Positions 1 through 5,337 of a DNA stretch of 5,965 nucleotides are shown in pieces. This DNA comes from Candidatus Saccharimonadota bacterium (GTDB taxonomy: Bacteria > Patescibacteriota > Saccharimonadia > UBA4664). A program made the translations under genes and the position numbers. The first letter of the stretch is position 1. Each line of letters begins with the position of its first letter. The notes under the pieces were generated by a model. The model worked only from the letters and a program-made list of their open reading frames with translations. It did not search any database and was not told the DNA's origin. The stretch lies in the NCBI GenBank assembly GCA_029237755.1, contig JAQZBT010000051.1, positions 1 through 5,965 on the forward strand, read 5' to 3'.

Positions 1-22
1 GCCGTTTCAGCAGATTGGACAT
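1..22 (-). CDS. Possible 5' end of a minus-strand gene leaving the window
   Basis: Reading leftward from an ATG at 22-20 there is an open frame MSNLLKR running off the window edge. Seven codons say nothing about function. The reason to list it is its context: a -10-like TATGCT at 35-30 ends exactly 7 nt before this ATG, the same geometry seen at other transcription-unit starts in the window, and the preceding minus-strand gene ends only 33 bp upstream. It could equally be a chance ATG. Confidence 0.25.
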
Positions 23-29
23 GAACTAA

Positions 30-58
30 AGCATAATCAATCTATAGAGTGCGGTCTA
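30..58 (-). promoter_or_regulatory. Candidate leaderless promoter for the gene leaving at the left edge
   Basis: On the minus strand TATGCT (35-30) matches 4 of 6 bases of the -10 consensus. TAGACC (58-53) matches 4 of 6 bases of the -35 consensus with a 17-nt spacer, and it overlaps the TAG stop of the upstream gene. The gap from the -10 to the ATG at 22 is 7 nt, so the mRNA would begin at or next to the start codon. This is weak evidence in isolation. Confidence 0.25.
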
Positions 59-526
59 GTTGACGCGCGCCAGGCTCTTGGCCATGGCCTCGGCGGCCGC
101 CCGCGTGGCGTCCGACGAACCGCCCACGTTCACCAATGTTCCGTCAGCCAACACCACGATCGATGGTTTGCCGCTACTGCGCACGAAGGCCTTTCCGGCG
201 TCGTACTTCTGCTGATCAAAGCCCTTGATCGATTTGATCTTATCGGCCGAAGCCGTCTTGGCCTGCTGCGCTATTGATATCGCTTCCTTGCCGTTGCGAA
301 TGCGGTAGAACAGGGTGCCCTTCTTAATCACAGCCGAATTCTTCTCGTACTTGTAGCCGGCCGGCAGCTTGGATGGGTAGTACACCGGGTACTTCGCTGC
401 CGCTCGGAGCTGTTCCGGAATCGGGTTCTGGGTGCTCAGTATCGCCAGCCCTGCGCCCACACCGATTACTATTGTAGCCACGGCCCAGATCGCTACTTTT
501 TTGATTGTCTGTCGTGCTTTTGCCAT
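56..526 (-). CDS. Membrane-anchored extracytoplasmic protein of unknown function (DUF4367-like?)
   Basis: The protein has 156 residues: a basic N-terminus (MAKARQTIKK), one hydrophobic helix at about 11-30, and a soluble part of about 125 residues that would lie outside the membrane. The soluble part contains PVYYPSKLPAGYKY (47-60), a beta-rich middle and a C-terminal helix (138-153). The LPxGY element before a strand pair resembles what is known of DUF4367-type domains, but this is a tentative resemblance. No lipobox or catalytic motif is visible. The ATG at 526 was chosen over the in-frame TTG at 532, because the TTG would sit within the stretch right after the -10 box, before the expected transcription start. 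It is transcribed divergently from pepP with 61 bp between the two starts. No function is assigned; the gene itself is well supported by length and topology. Confidence 0.8.
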   Translation of the reverse strand: MAKARQTIKKVAIWAVATIVIGVGAGLAILSTQNPIPEQLRAAAKYPVYYPSKLPAGYKYEKNSAVIKKGTLFYRIRNGKEAISIAQQAKTASADKIKSIKGFDQQKYDAGKAFVRSSGKPSIVVLADGTLVNVGGSSDATRAAAEAMAKSLARVN

Positions 527-533
527 AGCCAAT

Positions 534-542
534 AATGTAGCA
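534..542 (-). promoter_or_regulatory. Extended -10 promoter, apparently leaderless, of the minus-strand gene
   Basis: Minus strand 542-534 reads TGCTACATT: the TGn extension followed by a -10 hexamer with 4 of 6 consensus bases. Seven nucleotides separate it from the ATG at 526, placing the predicted transcription start at about the start codon. No convincing Shine-Dalgarno sequence could fit in between. Confidence 0.45.
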
Positions 543-572
543 CGCCCGCCTGTCGGCCCGTCAACACTGGGC

Positions 573-578
573 TATAAT
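573..578 (+). promoter_or_regulatory. Consensus -10 box of pepP, near-leaderless
   Basis: TATAAT is a perfect -10 hexamer, ending 9 nt before the pepP ATG at 588, so only about 3 nt of leader would remain. No good -35 match is seen at 16-18 nt. It faces the divergent promoter at 534-542, with the two -10 boxes 33 bp apart, so the upstream recognition regions of both promoters overlap. Confidence 0.55.
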
Positions 579-587
579 AGCGTCACT

Positions 588-1829
588 ATGCGTTTCCAGC
601 CCCTCCCTCCGAAATTCCATGCTGCCAACCGAAAGCGTCTGGCCGAGGCCATAGGTCCCGAAGCCATCGCTATCATCGACACTGCCGACCAACTCGTGCG
701 GGCAGGCGACTTCGAGTACCCTTACCGTCCCGACTCCAACTTCTACTACCTCACCGGTATCTCCGAACCGGAGGCGACGCTGATACTGATTCCTGGCCAC
801 TCCGATCCCGACCTGCGCGAAATTCTCATCATCTCCGGCACGAGTGAATTTGTCGGTGCCTGGGAAGGGGAGCGCCACACCGATGAGGAGGCGACCAAGC
901 TCTCGGGCATCAAGGCCGTGATGAACCAAGACGACAGCGGCCACTTCATGAAACGCCTGCTAGAGAAGTACCACACCATCTACTTCAACGCCGACGAGTC
1001 ACTCGATTCCGTAATGCCCAGCCCATCCAAGCGCCGCGTCGCCGAACTTCGCACCAAAGCTCCTCTGCACGAACTCAAGTCCGCGCTCCCGATCCTGGCC
1101 AAGCAGCGCATGGTTAAAGATAAGGCCGAGGTTGAGCAGCTTCAGCGCGCCATAGACATCACCGCTACCGGACTCACCGCTGCCTGGAAAGTCACCAAGC
1201 CCGGGGTAAAAGAGTATGCGCTTGAAGCCGAACTCGGCGCCGAGTACCTCCGTGCCGGAGCCCAGGGCCACGCCTTTATGGCCATCGTTGCGTCCGGTGC
1301 TGCTACTACGGTCATTCACTATATGAAGAACGACGCCACGGTCGGCTCCGATGAGCTGGTGCTCTTCGACACCGGTGCCGAAGTCGGCTGGTATGCCGCC
1401 GACATCAGCCGCACCGTCCCAGCATCTGGGAAATTTACTGAGCGCCAGCGGGCAGTCTATGAAGCCGTCTACCGCACTCAGCAGGCCGGCATCGCTGAAC
1501 ACAAACCCGGCGCCAGCATCTTCTCGATCGATGAATTCATGCGCGAACGGCTCCAGGACGAGATAAAGCAGCTCGGACTCAAAGAGCCTCTGCGGGCCTA
1601 CTACCCACACCTCTCCCACCACCTGGGCCTCGACGTACACGACACTGGCGAAGCCAGGGCGGAGCTCAAGCCCGGCATGGTCGTGACCTGCGAACCGGGA
1701 CTATACCTGCGCGACGAGGGGATTGGCGTCCGCATCGAAGACGACATCCTCATCACCAAAAACGGTTATGAATTGCTCTCCAAAAACATCCCCTCAGACC
1801 CTGACAAACTCGAGGAGCTCCTCTCATGA
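588..1829 (+). CDS. pepP: Xaa-Pro aminopeptidase (aminopeptidase P, M24B)
   Basis: This cytoplasmic metallopeptidase of 413 residues removes the N-terminal residue from peptides whose second residue is proline. The N-terminal creatinase-like/AMP_N domain spans about 1-130 and includes YPYRPDSNFYYLTG (44-57), typical of the family. The pita-bread catalytic domain starts at about 180. Aligned by eye to E. coli PepP, the dinuclear metal ligands are all present: D261 (FDTG), D272 (AADISR), H344 (in HLSHHLGLDVHD), E369 (CEPGLY) and E384 (RIEDD). The accessory histidines H244 (VIHY) and H351 (VHD) are also present. Length is close to the roughly 440 residues of the E. coli enzyme. The frame stays open upstream to 432, but that extension would run through the promoter and the divergent gene. 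The last codons overlap the following small gene (ATGA), so translation of the two is probably coupled. A role in using scavenged peptides fits the solute-binding protein encoded further on, by inference. Confidence 0.95.
   Translation: MRFQPLPPKFHAANRKRLAEAIGPEAIAIIDTADQLVRAGDFEYPYRPDSNFYYLTGISEPEATLILIPGHSDPDLREILIISGTSEFVGAWEGERHTDEEATKLSGIKAVMNQDDSGHFMKRLLEKYHTIYFNADESLDSVMPSPSKRRVAELRTKAPLHELKSALPILAKQRMVKDKAEVEQLQRAIDITATGLTAAWKVTKPGVKEYALEAELGAEYLRAGAQGHAFMAIVASGAATTVIHYMKNDATVGSDELVLFDTGAEVGWYAADISRTVPASGKFTERQRAVYEAVYRTQQAGIAEHKPGASIFSIDEFMRERLQDEIKQLGLKEPLRAYYPHLSHHLGLDVHDTGEARAELKPGMVVTCEPGLYLRDEGIGVRIEDDILITKNGYELLSKNIPSDPDKLEELLS
1812..1817 (+). promoter_or_regulatory. Strong Shine-Dalgarno inside the end of pepP
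   Basis: GAGGAG lies 8 nt before the ATG at 1826 and is formed by two Glu codons of pepP. It supports translation of the overlapping 42-codon gene. It is the left half of a perfect 12-bp palindrome (1812-1823). Confidence 0.6.
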
Positions 1830-1954
1830 GCCGCAACCAACTCGACAAAGCCCTGCGCAAAGCCGCCGCCCGCGACCGCAAGCGCCAGCCGCGCATGAAG
1901 GTTACCGGCGCGAGCGTCTTTAGCCTCAAGAAGCTCTTGCGCAAGAAACGCTAA
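1826..1954 (+). CDS. Very basic 42-residue protein coupled to pepP
   Basis: A 42-residue ORF starts with an ATG that shares ATGA with the pepP stop. Its sequence begins MSRNQLDKALRKAAARDRKR and continues with PRMKVTGASVFSLKKLLRKKR. It has 16 Lys/Arg and only two Asp, no Cys, and no membrane helix. The N-terminal half is probably a basic helix; the second half (MKVTGASVFSLKKLL) looks more structured, like the C-terminal element of small basic proteins found in Patescibacteria, though I cannot name a family. A strong GAGGAG 8 nt upstream and the stop-start overlap argue that it is translated. Binding to nucleic acid or the ribosome would suit the charge, but that is inference only. Automated gene calls with a length cut-off would miss it. 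Confidence 0.72.
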   Translation: MSRNQLDKALRKAAARDRKRQPRMKVTGASVFSLKKLLRKKR

Positions 1955-1959
1955 ACAGC

Positions 1960-1988
1960 TTTACCGCTCATCATTGCGATGGCATAAT
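1960..1988 (+). promoter_or_regulatory. Extended -10 promoter of the two-gene membrane unit
   Basis: TTTACC (1960-1965, 4 of 6 bases of the -35 consensus), a 17-nt spacer, then TGGCATAAT (1980-1988), a TGn-extended -10 with 5 of 6 consensus bases. Transcription would start at about 1995, giving a leader of about 49 nt. That leader holds an 11-bp palindrome GGCACCGTGCC (2000-2010) and a GCCGTGG direct repeat (1995-2001 and 2008-2014) of unknown meaning. Confidence 0.5.
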
Positions 1989-2043
1989 ATCAAAGCCGTG
2001 GCACCGTGCCGTGGTAGCAGTACCTGCACAGAAAGGCTAGTCC

Positions 2044-2547
2044 ATGTCCAATGCAGCCCTGGCGGCGTCCGCCCCGCCGCAGTCGCGCCGCAAGCTGAAT
2101 AAGCCTGCATCGGTCACGCTGACCGCTGCGCTGATCCTCTTGGTGGTCGGCGCCGTCGCTCTGACCTTCTTCTACATCGGCAACTGGATCAGCGACCCGC
2201 AAGCCATATCGGACATCTCCAGTCCCTGGCTCGGCTGGTTGGCCTATCTGGTGGCCGCCGGAACGGTCCTGGCCGTCGTCGGCTCGCTCATCGCGATCGT
2301 CCCGCGCCCGCCCAGCCGATCACGCTACGGCCGGCCCGCCGTTGCCTTCTTCTGGCTGGGCTTGCTGTCCGTGGTCGTCGGCGCCACCATCGGCACCGTA
2401 GCCTTCCTGGCTGATGCCTTCCGGGACGGGCCGTCCTGGTTCGACCAGGTGGCCACCTTGGTCGGCTTTCTGACCTGGGGCGGAGCGGCCGTAGCCCTCG
2501 TTGCTCTGTTCGCCGGGGCCACCCGCGCCCGGCTCGTGAGCCAGTGA
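2044..2547 (+). CDS. Four-helix integral membrane protein of unknown function
   Basis: The protein has 167 residues. A polar, Ala/Pro-rich and basic N-terminus (1-22) precedes four hydrophobic segments at about 23-45, 63-86, 98-124 and 135-158, with a short basic tail (RARLVSQ). The basic link between helices 2 and 3 (RPPSRSRYGRP, 88-98) and both basic termini suggest an N-in, C-in topology. No catalytic or family motif is recognised; the general look is of the many small Patescibacteria and actinobacterial polytopic proteins without assigned function. AAAGG (2032-2036) lies 7 nt before the ATG as a plausible ribosome binding site, so unlike pepP this gene has a true leader. The stop overlaps the next gene's GTG (GTGA), so both are likely made together and may form one complex. 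Confidence 0.8.
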   Translation: MSNAALAASAPPQSRRKLNKPASVTLTAALILLVVGAVALTFFYIGNWISDPQAISDISSPWLGWLAYLVAAGTVLAVVGSLIAIVPRPPSRSRYGRPAVAFFWLGLLSVVVGATIGTVAFLADAFRDGPSWFDQVATLVGFLTWGGAAVALVALFAGATRARLVSQ

Positions 2548-2786
2548 TCGAGGAAGCCAACGCCATCCGCGTCCTGGGTGGCATTGGGTACGGCAACACC
2601 CGGGCGAAGATCGTTCTCTGGGCTTGCGCCTTGACGTTCGTTCTGCTCGTCGCGTTCGGAGGCGCCTTTGCGCTAGTCACTCCGGTCCATGGGTACCCGC
2701 GCCAGTCGTATCTGTGGGCGGCACTCTCAATCCTGGCCGGTATCGCTGCTCTGGTCGGAGCTATTCGGGCGAGCAAGCGCCTCTGA
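2544..2786 (+). CDS. Two-helix membrane protein of unknown function, coupled to its upstream neighbour
   Basis: The protein has 80 residues with hydrophobic helices at about 23-45 and 56-74, a conserved-looking N-terminal segment IRVLGGIGYGNTRAK (8-22) and a basic end (RASKRL). The start is GTG sharing GTGA with the preceding stop. No usable Shine-Dalgarno lies upstream, so translation probably depends on ribosomes finishing the previous gene. It ends just before a pair of hairpins that close the unit. No family is recognised. Overlapping frames on both strands are shadows; this frame alone shows coherent membrane segments and the coupled start. Confidence 0.72.
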   Translation: MIEEANAIRVLGGIGYGNTRAKIVLWACALTFVLLVAFGGAFALVTPVHGYPRQSYLWAALSILAGIAALVGAIRASKRL

Positions 2787-2792
2787 CGGCAA

Positions 2793-2813
2793 GAGTGATC
2801 ACAGCGATCACTC
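2793..2813 (+). other. Perfect hairpin between unit end and terminator
   Basis: GAGTGATC (2793-2800) pairs with GATCACTC (2806-2813) across a 5-nt loop ACAGC, starting 6 nt after the TGA of the preceding gene. No T-run follows; the next hairpin begins one base later. It may stabilise the 3' end of the mRNA or assist termination. Confidence 0.6.
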
Positions 2814-2814
2814 A

Positions 2815-2855
2815 AGGGCCACGGAACCTGCGTTCCGTGGCCTTCGCCATTTTCG
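2815..2855 (+). terminator. Likely intrinsic terminator of the two-gene membrane unit
   Basis: GGCCACGGAAC (2817-2827) pairs perfectly with GTTCCGTGGCC (2832-2842) around a CTGC loop, extended by a G-U and an A-U pair to 2815-2844. The GC-rich stem of 13 pairs is followed by TTCGCCATTTT, an imperfect T-tract, so termination efficiency is uncertain. It separates the membrane unit from the secG operon promoter starting about 30 bp later. Confidence 0.7.
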
Positions 2856-2871
2856 CGCTCGGACCCGCTCA

Positions 2872-2880
2872 TGGTAAAAT
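2872..2880 (+). promoter_or_regulatory. Extended -10 promoter of the YvlD-type/secG/solute-binding operon
   Basis: TGGTAAAAT is a TGn extension plus a 5-of-6 -10 hexamer, ending 9 nt before the ATG at 2890. The predicted leader is about 3 nt. The -35 region is poor (TTCGCG at 2852-2857), as is common for extended -10 promoters. Confidence 0.55.
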
Positions 2881-2889
2881 ATCAGAGTA

Positions 2890-3258
2890 ATGATTCGCGT
2901 CTTTATATTGCGCTGGCTTGTTAACTTCCTCGGCCTTTGGGCCGCGGCTCAATTAATGACCGGCAGCATCAAATACGACGACCGCCTTGGAGTCCTGGTC
3001 GTGGCGGCGCTCATCTTCTCGCTGGTCAATGCCATCATTCGACCCCTGGAAGTTTTGCTGTCGCTGCCCGCCATCGTCCTCACTCTCGGTGTCTTCACAC
3101 TGGTCATCAACGCCTTCATGTTGTGGCTCGTTACCCTGGTCTACCGCAGCTTTGAGCTACGCTCGTTCTGGACAGCCGTCGTTGCAACAGTTATTATCTG
3201 GGTCGTCAACTATCTGCTAACTGAACTCCTGGAGCCCAAGCGTGCGAAACCTGTTTAA
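2890..3258 (+). CDS. Phage holin family / YvlD-type four-helix membrane protein
   Basis: The 122-residue protein has four hydrophobic helices at about 6-24, 34-52, 60-84 and 92-112, and a basic C-terminus (EPKRAKPV). The core LVNAIIRPLEVLLSLP (45-60) followed by LTLGVFTLVINAFMLWL (64-80) is characteristic of the Pfam phage_holin_4_2 (YvlD) family: an N-x-x-I-R-P motif, then a P-x-x-x-LTLG turn. Despite the family name, such proteins are widespread chromosomal membrane proteins without a proven lytic role, and nothing phage-like surrounds this one. It is first in an operon whose second gene, secG, begins 17 bp before its stop. This suggests co-expression and perhaps a role linked to the envelope, which is inference. 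Confidence 0.88.
   Translation: MIRVFILRWLVNFLGLWAAAQLMTGSIKYDDRLGVLVVAALIFSLVNAIIRPLEVLLSLPAIVLTLGVFTLVINAFMLWLVTLVYRSFELRSFWTAVVATVIIWVVNYLLTELLEPKRAKPV
3230..3234 (+). promoter_or_regulatory. Shine-Dalgarno that sets the secG start
   Basis: TGGAG lies 7 nt before the GTG at 3242, inside the coding sequence of the preceding gene, and supports that GTG as the secG start. Confidence 0.5.
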
Positions 3259-3463
3259 TGCCATCACGATCATTTCCGGCGTTCTGATGATTCTCTTCAT
3301 CCTCATCCAGTCGCGCGGTCAGAGCCTCGGTGCCGCCTTCGGTGGCGACACTAGCTACTATCGCTCCCGCCGCGGCGCTGAAGCTGTTATTTTCAATGCC
3401 ACCATCGTGTTGGCCGTAATGTTTGTCCTGTCCATAATCTTGAGTATTCTCTCCACAAAGTAA
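3242..3463 (+). CDS. secG: Protein translocase subunit SecG
   Basis: This 73-residue subunit of the SecYEG channel helps SecA-driven export of unfolded proteins across the cytoplasmic membrane. Two hydrophobic helices (about 3-22 and 51-70) flank a cytoplasmic loop with the hallmark IQSRGQSLGAAFGGD (22-36), equivalent to the conserved Q-x-G-x-G-x-GAxFGG stretch of the family, followed by YYRSRRGAEAVIFNAT (39-54). Length is normal for the short form. The start is GTG with a Shine-Dalgarno 7 nt upstream; it overlaps the preceding gene by 17 bp, and its TAA shares one base with the next ATG (TAATG). Product identification is strong from the loop motif and topology. Confidence 0.93.
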   Translation: MRNLFNAITIISGVLMILFILIQSRGQSLGAAFGGDTSYYRSRRGAEAVIFNATIVLAVMFVLSIILSILSTK

Positions 3464-5193
3464 TGTTCAACTACCTGCGGTTCCGCTACCGTCGGGCTGT
3501 TCGCCGCATCAAGCGCGACGCCAGGCTCCTGCGCAAATGGACTGCCAACTACATCGATAGACACATTTGGGGGAAATGGCATCAACTGCGCTTCGTGCGG
3601 CGGTTCTTACTACTGTGGTGGGCGATCGCCTTTATCGCGGTCGTGGGCCTACTCCAACAGATTGGCCTGCTCCAACGTGCCGCTAGCTTCGCCGTCGCTC
3701 AGCCGGGCGGCACGTACACCGAGGCAGCTGTGGGCACAGTCCAGACCCTCAACCCGCTGCTGCCTGAATCCGCCACGGCCCAAGACATCAACCGCCTGAT
3801 CTTCTCCGGCCTCACCCGCTACGACGCCAAGCGCCAACTTCAGCCCGACCTGGCCGAGAAGTGGGACGTATCGGCCGACGGCCGGGTCTACACCTTCCAC
3901 CTGCGCAAGGGCGTGAAGTGGCACGATGGCGTACCGTTCTCTGCCGCTGATGTCGCCTTCACTCTCACCGCTATCCAGAACCCCGACTCGCGTTCACCGC
4001 TGGCCTCGTCTTGGCAGGGAGTGAAGTTTGAGCAGAAGGGCGACCATGTCATCACCATCACGATTCCCCAGCCCCTAGCTTCGTTTATGGACTCGACGAC
4101 GCTGGGTATCGTCCCGCGCCACCGCCTCGAGAATGTCGAGCCGTCACTTCTGCGTGAGGCCGACTTCAACCAGTCGCCGGTTGGCACCGGTCCCTTTAAG
4201 ATGAAGACCTTTGCCCCCTCCGCGCGCGAGGTGTTGCTTAGCGCCAACCCCGAATACCACTTCGGCCAGCCCAAGCTCGAATCATTTATGTTCCGGTTCT
4301 ACGACTCATCCGACGAAACCCTGCGCGCCTATGCTGCCCACCAGGTCACATCACCCGGCCGCATCCGCCCTGAAAGCGTTTCGTCGGCCGAGCAGCTCAG
4401 CGGACTGACCCAGTACAGCTACACGCTCCCCGAGGTCGAGACCCTCTTCTTCTCTAATACGGATGCCCAACTCAAGGATGGCAAACTCCGCCAGATTCTT
4501 ACCCGCTCACTCGACCGCCGCGCTATCCTTGAAGAGGCAGCCGCCGGACAAGGTGTCGTAGTCACCCAGCCGCTATTGCCGGGTCAGATCGGTTACACGG
4601 CCAAGTACGCTTTGGACCCACTGACGCCGGGCCAAGCCAAGAAGGCTCTGTTTGATGGTGGCTACAAGCCTGAGAACTTGCGCTTCAAGCTCGTGACGCT
4701 AGAAGGCGGCGAACTCGAACGTGCCGCCCGCGAGATCAAGCGCCAGTGGGACGAGATTGGCGTAATCATCGAAGTCGTCACGGCCGACCGCGACGACCTC
4801 CAGCAGTCGTACATGCGCCCGCGCAACTTCCAGATGCTGCTCTACGGCGTCAATATCGGCCCCGACCCCGACGTCTACTCCTACTGGCACACATCCCAAG
4901 CCAAGGATCCTGGCGTCAACCTCTCCGGCTACAGCTCCAACGACGCCGACCGCGCCCTCGAAGCCGGCCGCATCAAGACCGATGAGCAAGTCCGCCAGGG
5001 CAAGTATGACGCCTTCCTAGCCGCCTGGAACCCCGACGCACCCGCCGCCGTCCTGTACCAGTCAGCCTACGTCTATGCTGCCCGCGACGAGGTCGCCGGC
5101 ATCCGCAACGCTATGCGCCTCGTCGTCCCGGGCGACCGCTTCTATGGCGTAGAGAAATGGACGGTGCGGCAGCGCTTCGTCCCCATGCCTTAG
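3463..5193 (+). CDS. Membrane-anchored family 5 (peptide/nickel-type) ABC solute-binding protein
   Basis: The protein has 576 residues. An unusual cytoplasmic N-terminal segment (1-47) carries 16 Lys/Arg and two Asp. It is followed by one membrane helix (about 48-66) and then the extracytoplasmic binding domain from about 80. There is no lipobox Cys, so it is held by the helix rather than by lipid. The domain begins PGGTYTEAAVGTVQTLNPLL (81-100). It shows the family 5 signature from LAEKWDVSADGRVYTFHLRKG (130-150) into VKWHDGVPFSAADVAF (151-166), and the C-terminal element PDPDVYSYWHTSQA (467-480) with NLSGYSSNDADRAL. In this family such proteins deliver oligopeptides or similar ligands to an ABC permease. 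No permease or ATPase gene is in the window, so the substrate is unproven. The ATG overlaps the secG stop by one base with a poor ribosome site, implying coupling. The end overlaps a convergent small ORF by 4 bp. Confidence 0.92.
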   Translation: MFNYLRFRYRRAVRRIKRDARLLRKWTANYIDRHIWGKWHQLRFVRRFLLLWWAIAFIAVVGLLQQIGLLQRAASFAVAQPGGTYTEAAVGTVQTLNPLLPESATAQDINRLIFSGLTRYDAKRQLQPDLAEKWDVSADGRVYTFHLRKGVKWHDGVPFSAADVAFTLTAIQNPDSRSPLASSWQGVKFEQKGDHVITITIPQPLASFMDSTTLGIVPRHRLENVEPSLLREADFNQSPVGTGPFKMKTFAPSAREVLLSANPEYHFGQPKLESFMFRFYDSSDETLRAYAAHQVTSPGRIRPESVSSAEQLSGLTQYSYTLPEVETLFFSNTDAQLKDGKLRQILTRSLDRRAILEEAAAGQGVVVTQPLLPGQIGYTAKYALDPLTPGQAKKALFDGGYKPENLRFKLVTLEGGELERAAREIKRQWDEIGVIIEVVTADRDDLQQSYMRPRNFQMLLYGVNIGPDPDVYSYWHTSQAKDPGVNLSGYSSNDADRALEAGRIKTDEQVRQGKYDAFLAAWNPDAPAAVLYQSAYVYAARDEVAGIRNAMRLVVPGDRFYGVEKWTVRQRFVPMP

Positions 5194-5330
5194 CTATCCT
5201 TTTTTAGCTCCACATTTATCTCAGCGTTGCGCAGGCTTCGCACTACCAGTGCCACCCCTCCGAGTAGGGTTATCAGCACCATTCCTACCATCACGCCGGT
5301 CGCAGCTATCTTAGTCGCAGGTGTATCCAT
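5190..5330 (-). CDS. Small single-helix membrane protein, convergent with the solute-binding gene
   Basis: The minus strand holds a 46-codon ORF: MDTPATKIAATGVMVG, a hydrophobic run to about residue 30 (MVLITLLGGVALVV), then RSLRNAEINVELKKDS. This is a tidy short N-terminus, one membrane helix and a charged tail of 16 residues. It ends with TAA at 5192-5190, overlapping the opposite TAG of the solute-binding gene by 4 bp. An extended -10 (TGCTACAAA, 5346-5338) ends 7 nt before the ATG, the same arrangement as at 526. No Shine-Dalgarno is present, as expected if leaderless. The opposite strand has a 72-codon ORF from a TTG that looks less convincing. Function is unknown; it is too short for most automatic gene calls. 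Confidence 0.5.
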   Translation of the reverse strand: MDTPATKIAATGVMVGMVLITLLGGVALVVRSLRNAEINVELKKDS

Positions 5331-5337
5331 GGGTATT

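Noticed and set aside
527..532. TTG start (532) for the minus-strand gene
   Set aside because: It lies directly after the -10 box and before the expected transcription start; the ATG two codons later fits better.
432..587. In-frame N-terminal extension of pepP by 52 codons
   Set aside because: It overlaps the divergent gene on the other strand and the TATAAT at 573-578. The family N-terminus fits a start at 588.
999..1640. Minus-strand 213-codon ORF opposite pepP
   Set aside because: It is antisense to conserved catalytic codons of pepP; its length reflects codon bias, and no signal or domain is visible.
1812..1823. Perfect palindrome GAGGAGCTCCTC as an operator or hairpin
   Set aside because: It is explained by the codons Glu-Glu-Leu-Leu of pepP and has no loop; only the Shine-Dalgarno half is kept as functional.
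2531..2542. Inverted repeat GGCTCGTGAGCC just before the GTG at 2544
   Set aside because: The stem is only 4-5 bp within coding sequence, which is expected by chance at this GC content.
2288..2872. Minus-strand 194-codon ORF
   Set aside because: It is Arg/Pro-rich low-quality sequence antisense to two coherent membrane-protein genes and their terminator, so it is a shadow of GC-rich coding.
2890..3258. Phage lysis holin or prophage remnant
   Set aside because: The family name is historical. There is no endolysin or phage gene nearby, and the gene is locked in an operon with secG.
5192..5209. AGCTA/TAGCT around a T-run as a terminator of the solute-binding gene
   Set aside because: The stem is only 5 weak pairs with the T-run inside the loop, so it does not have terminator architecture.
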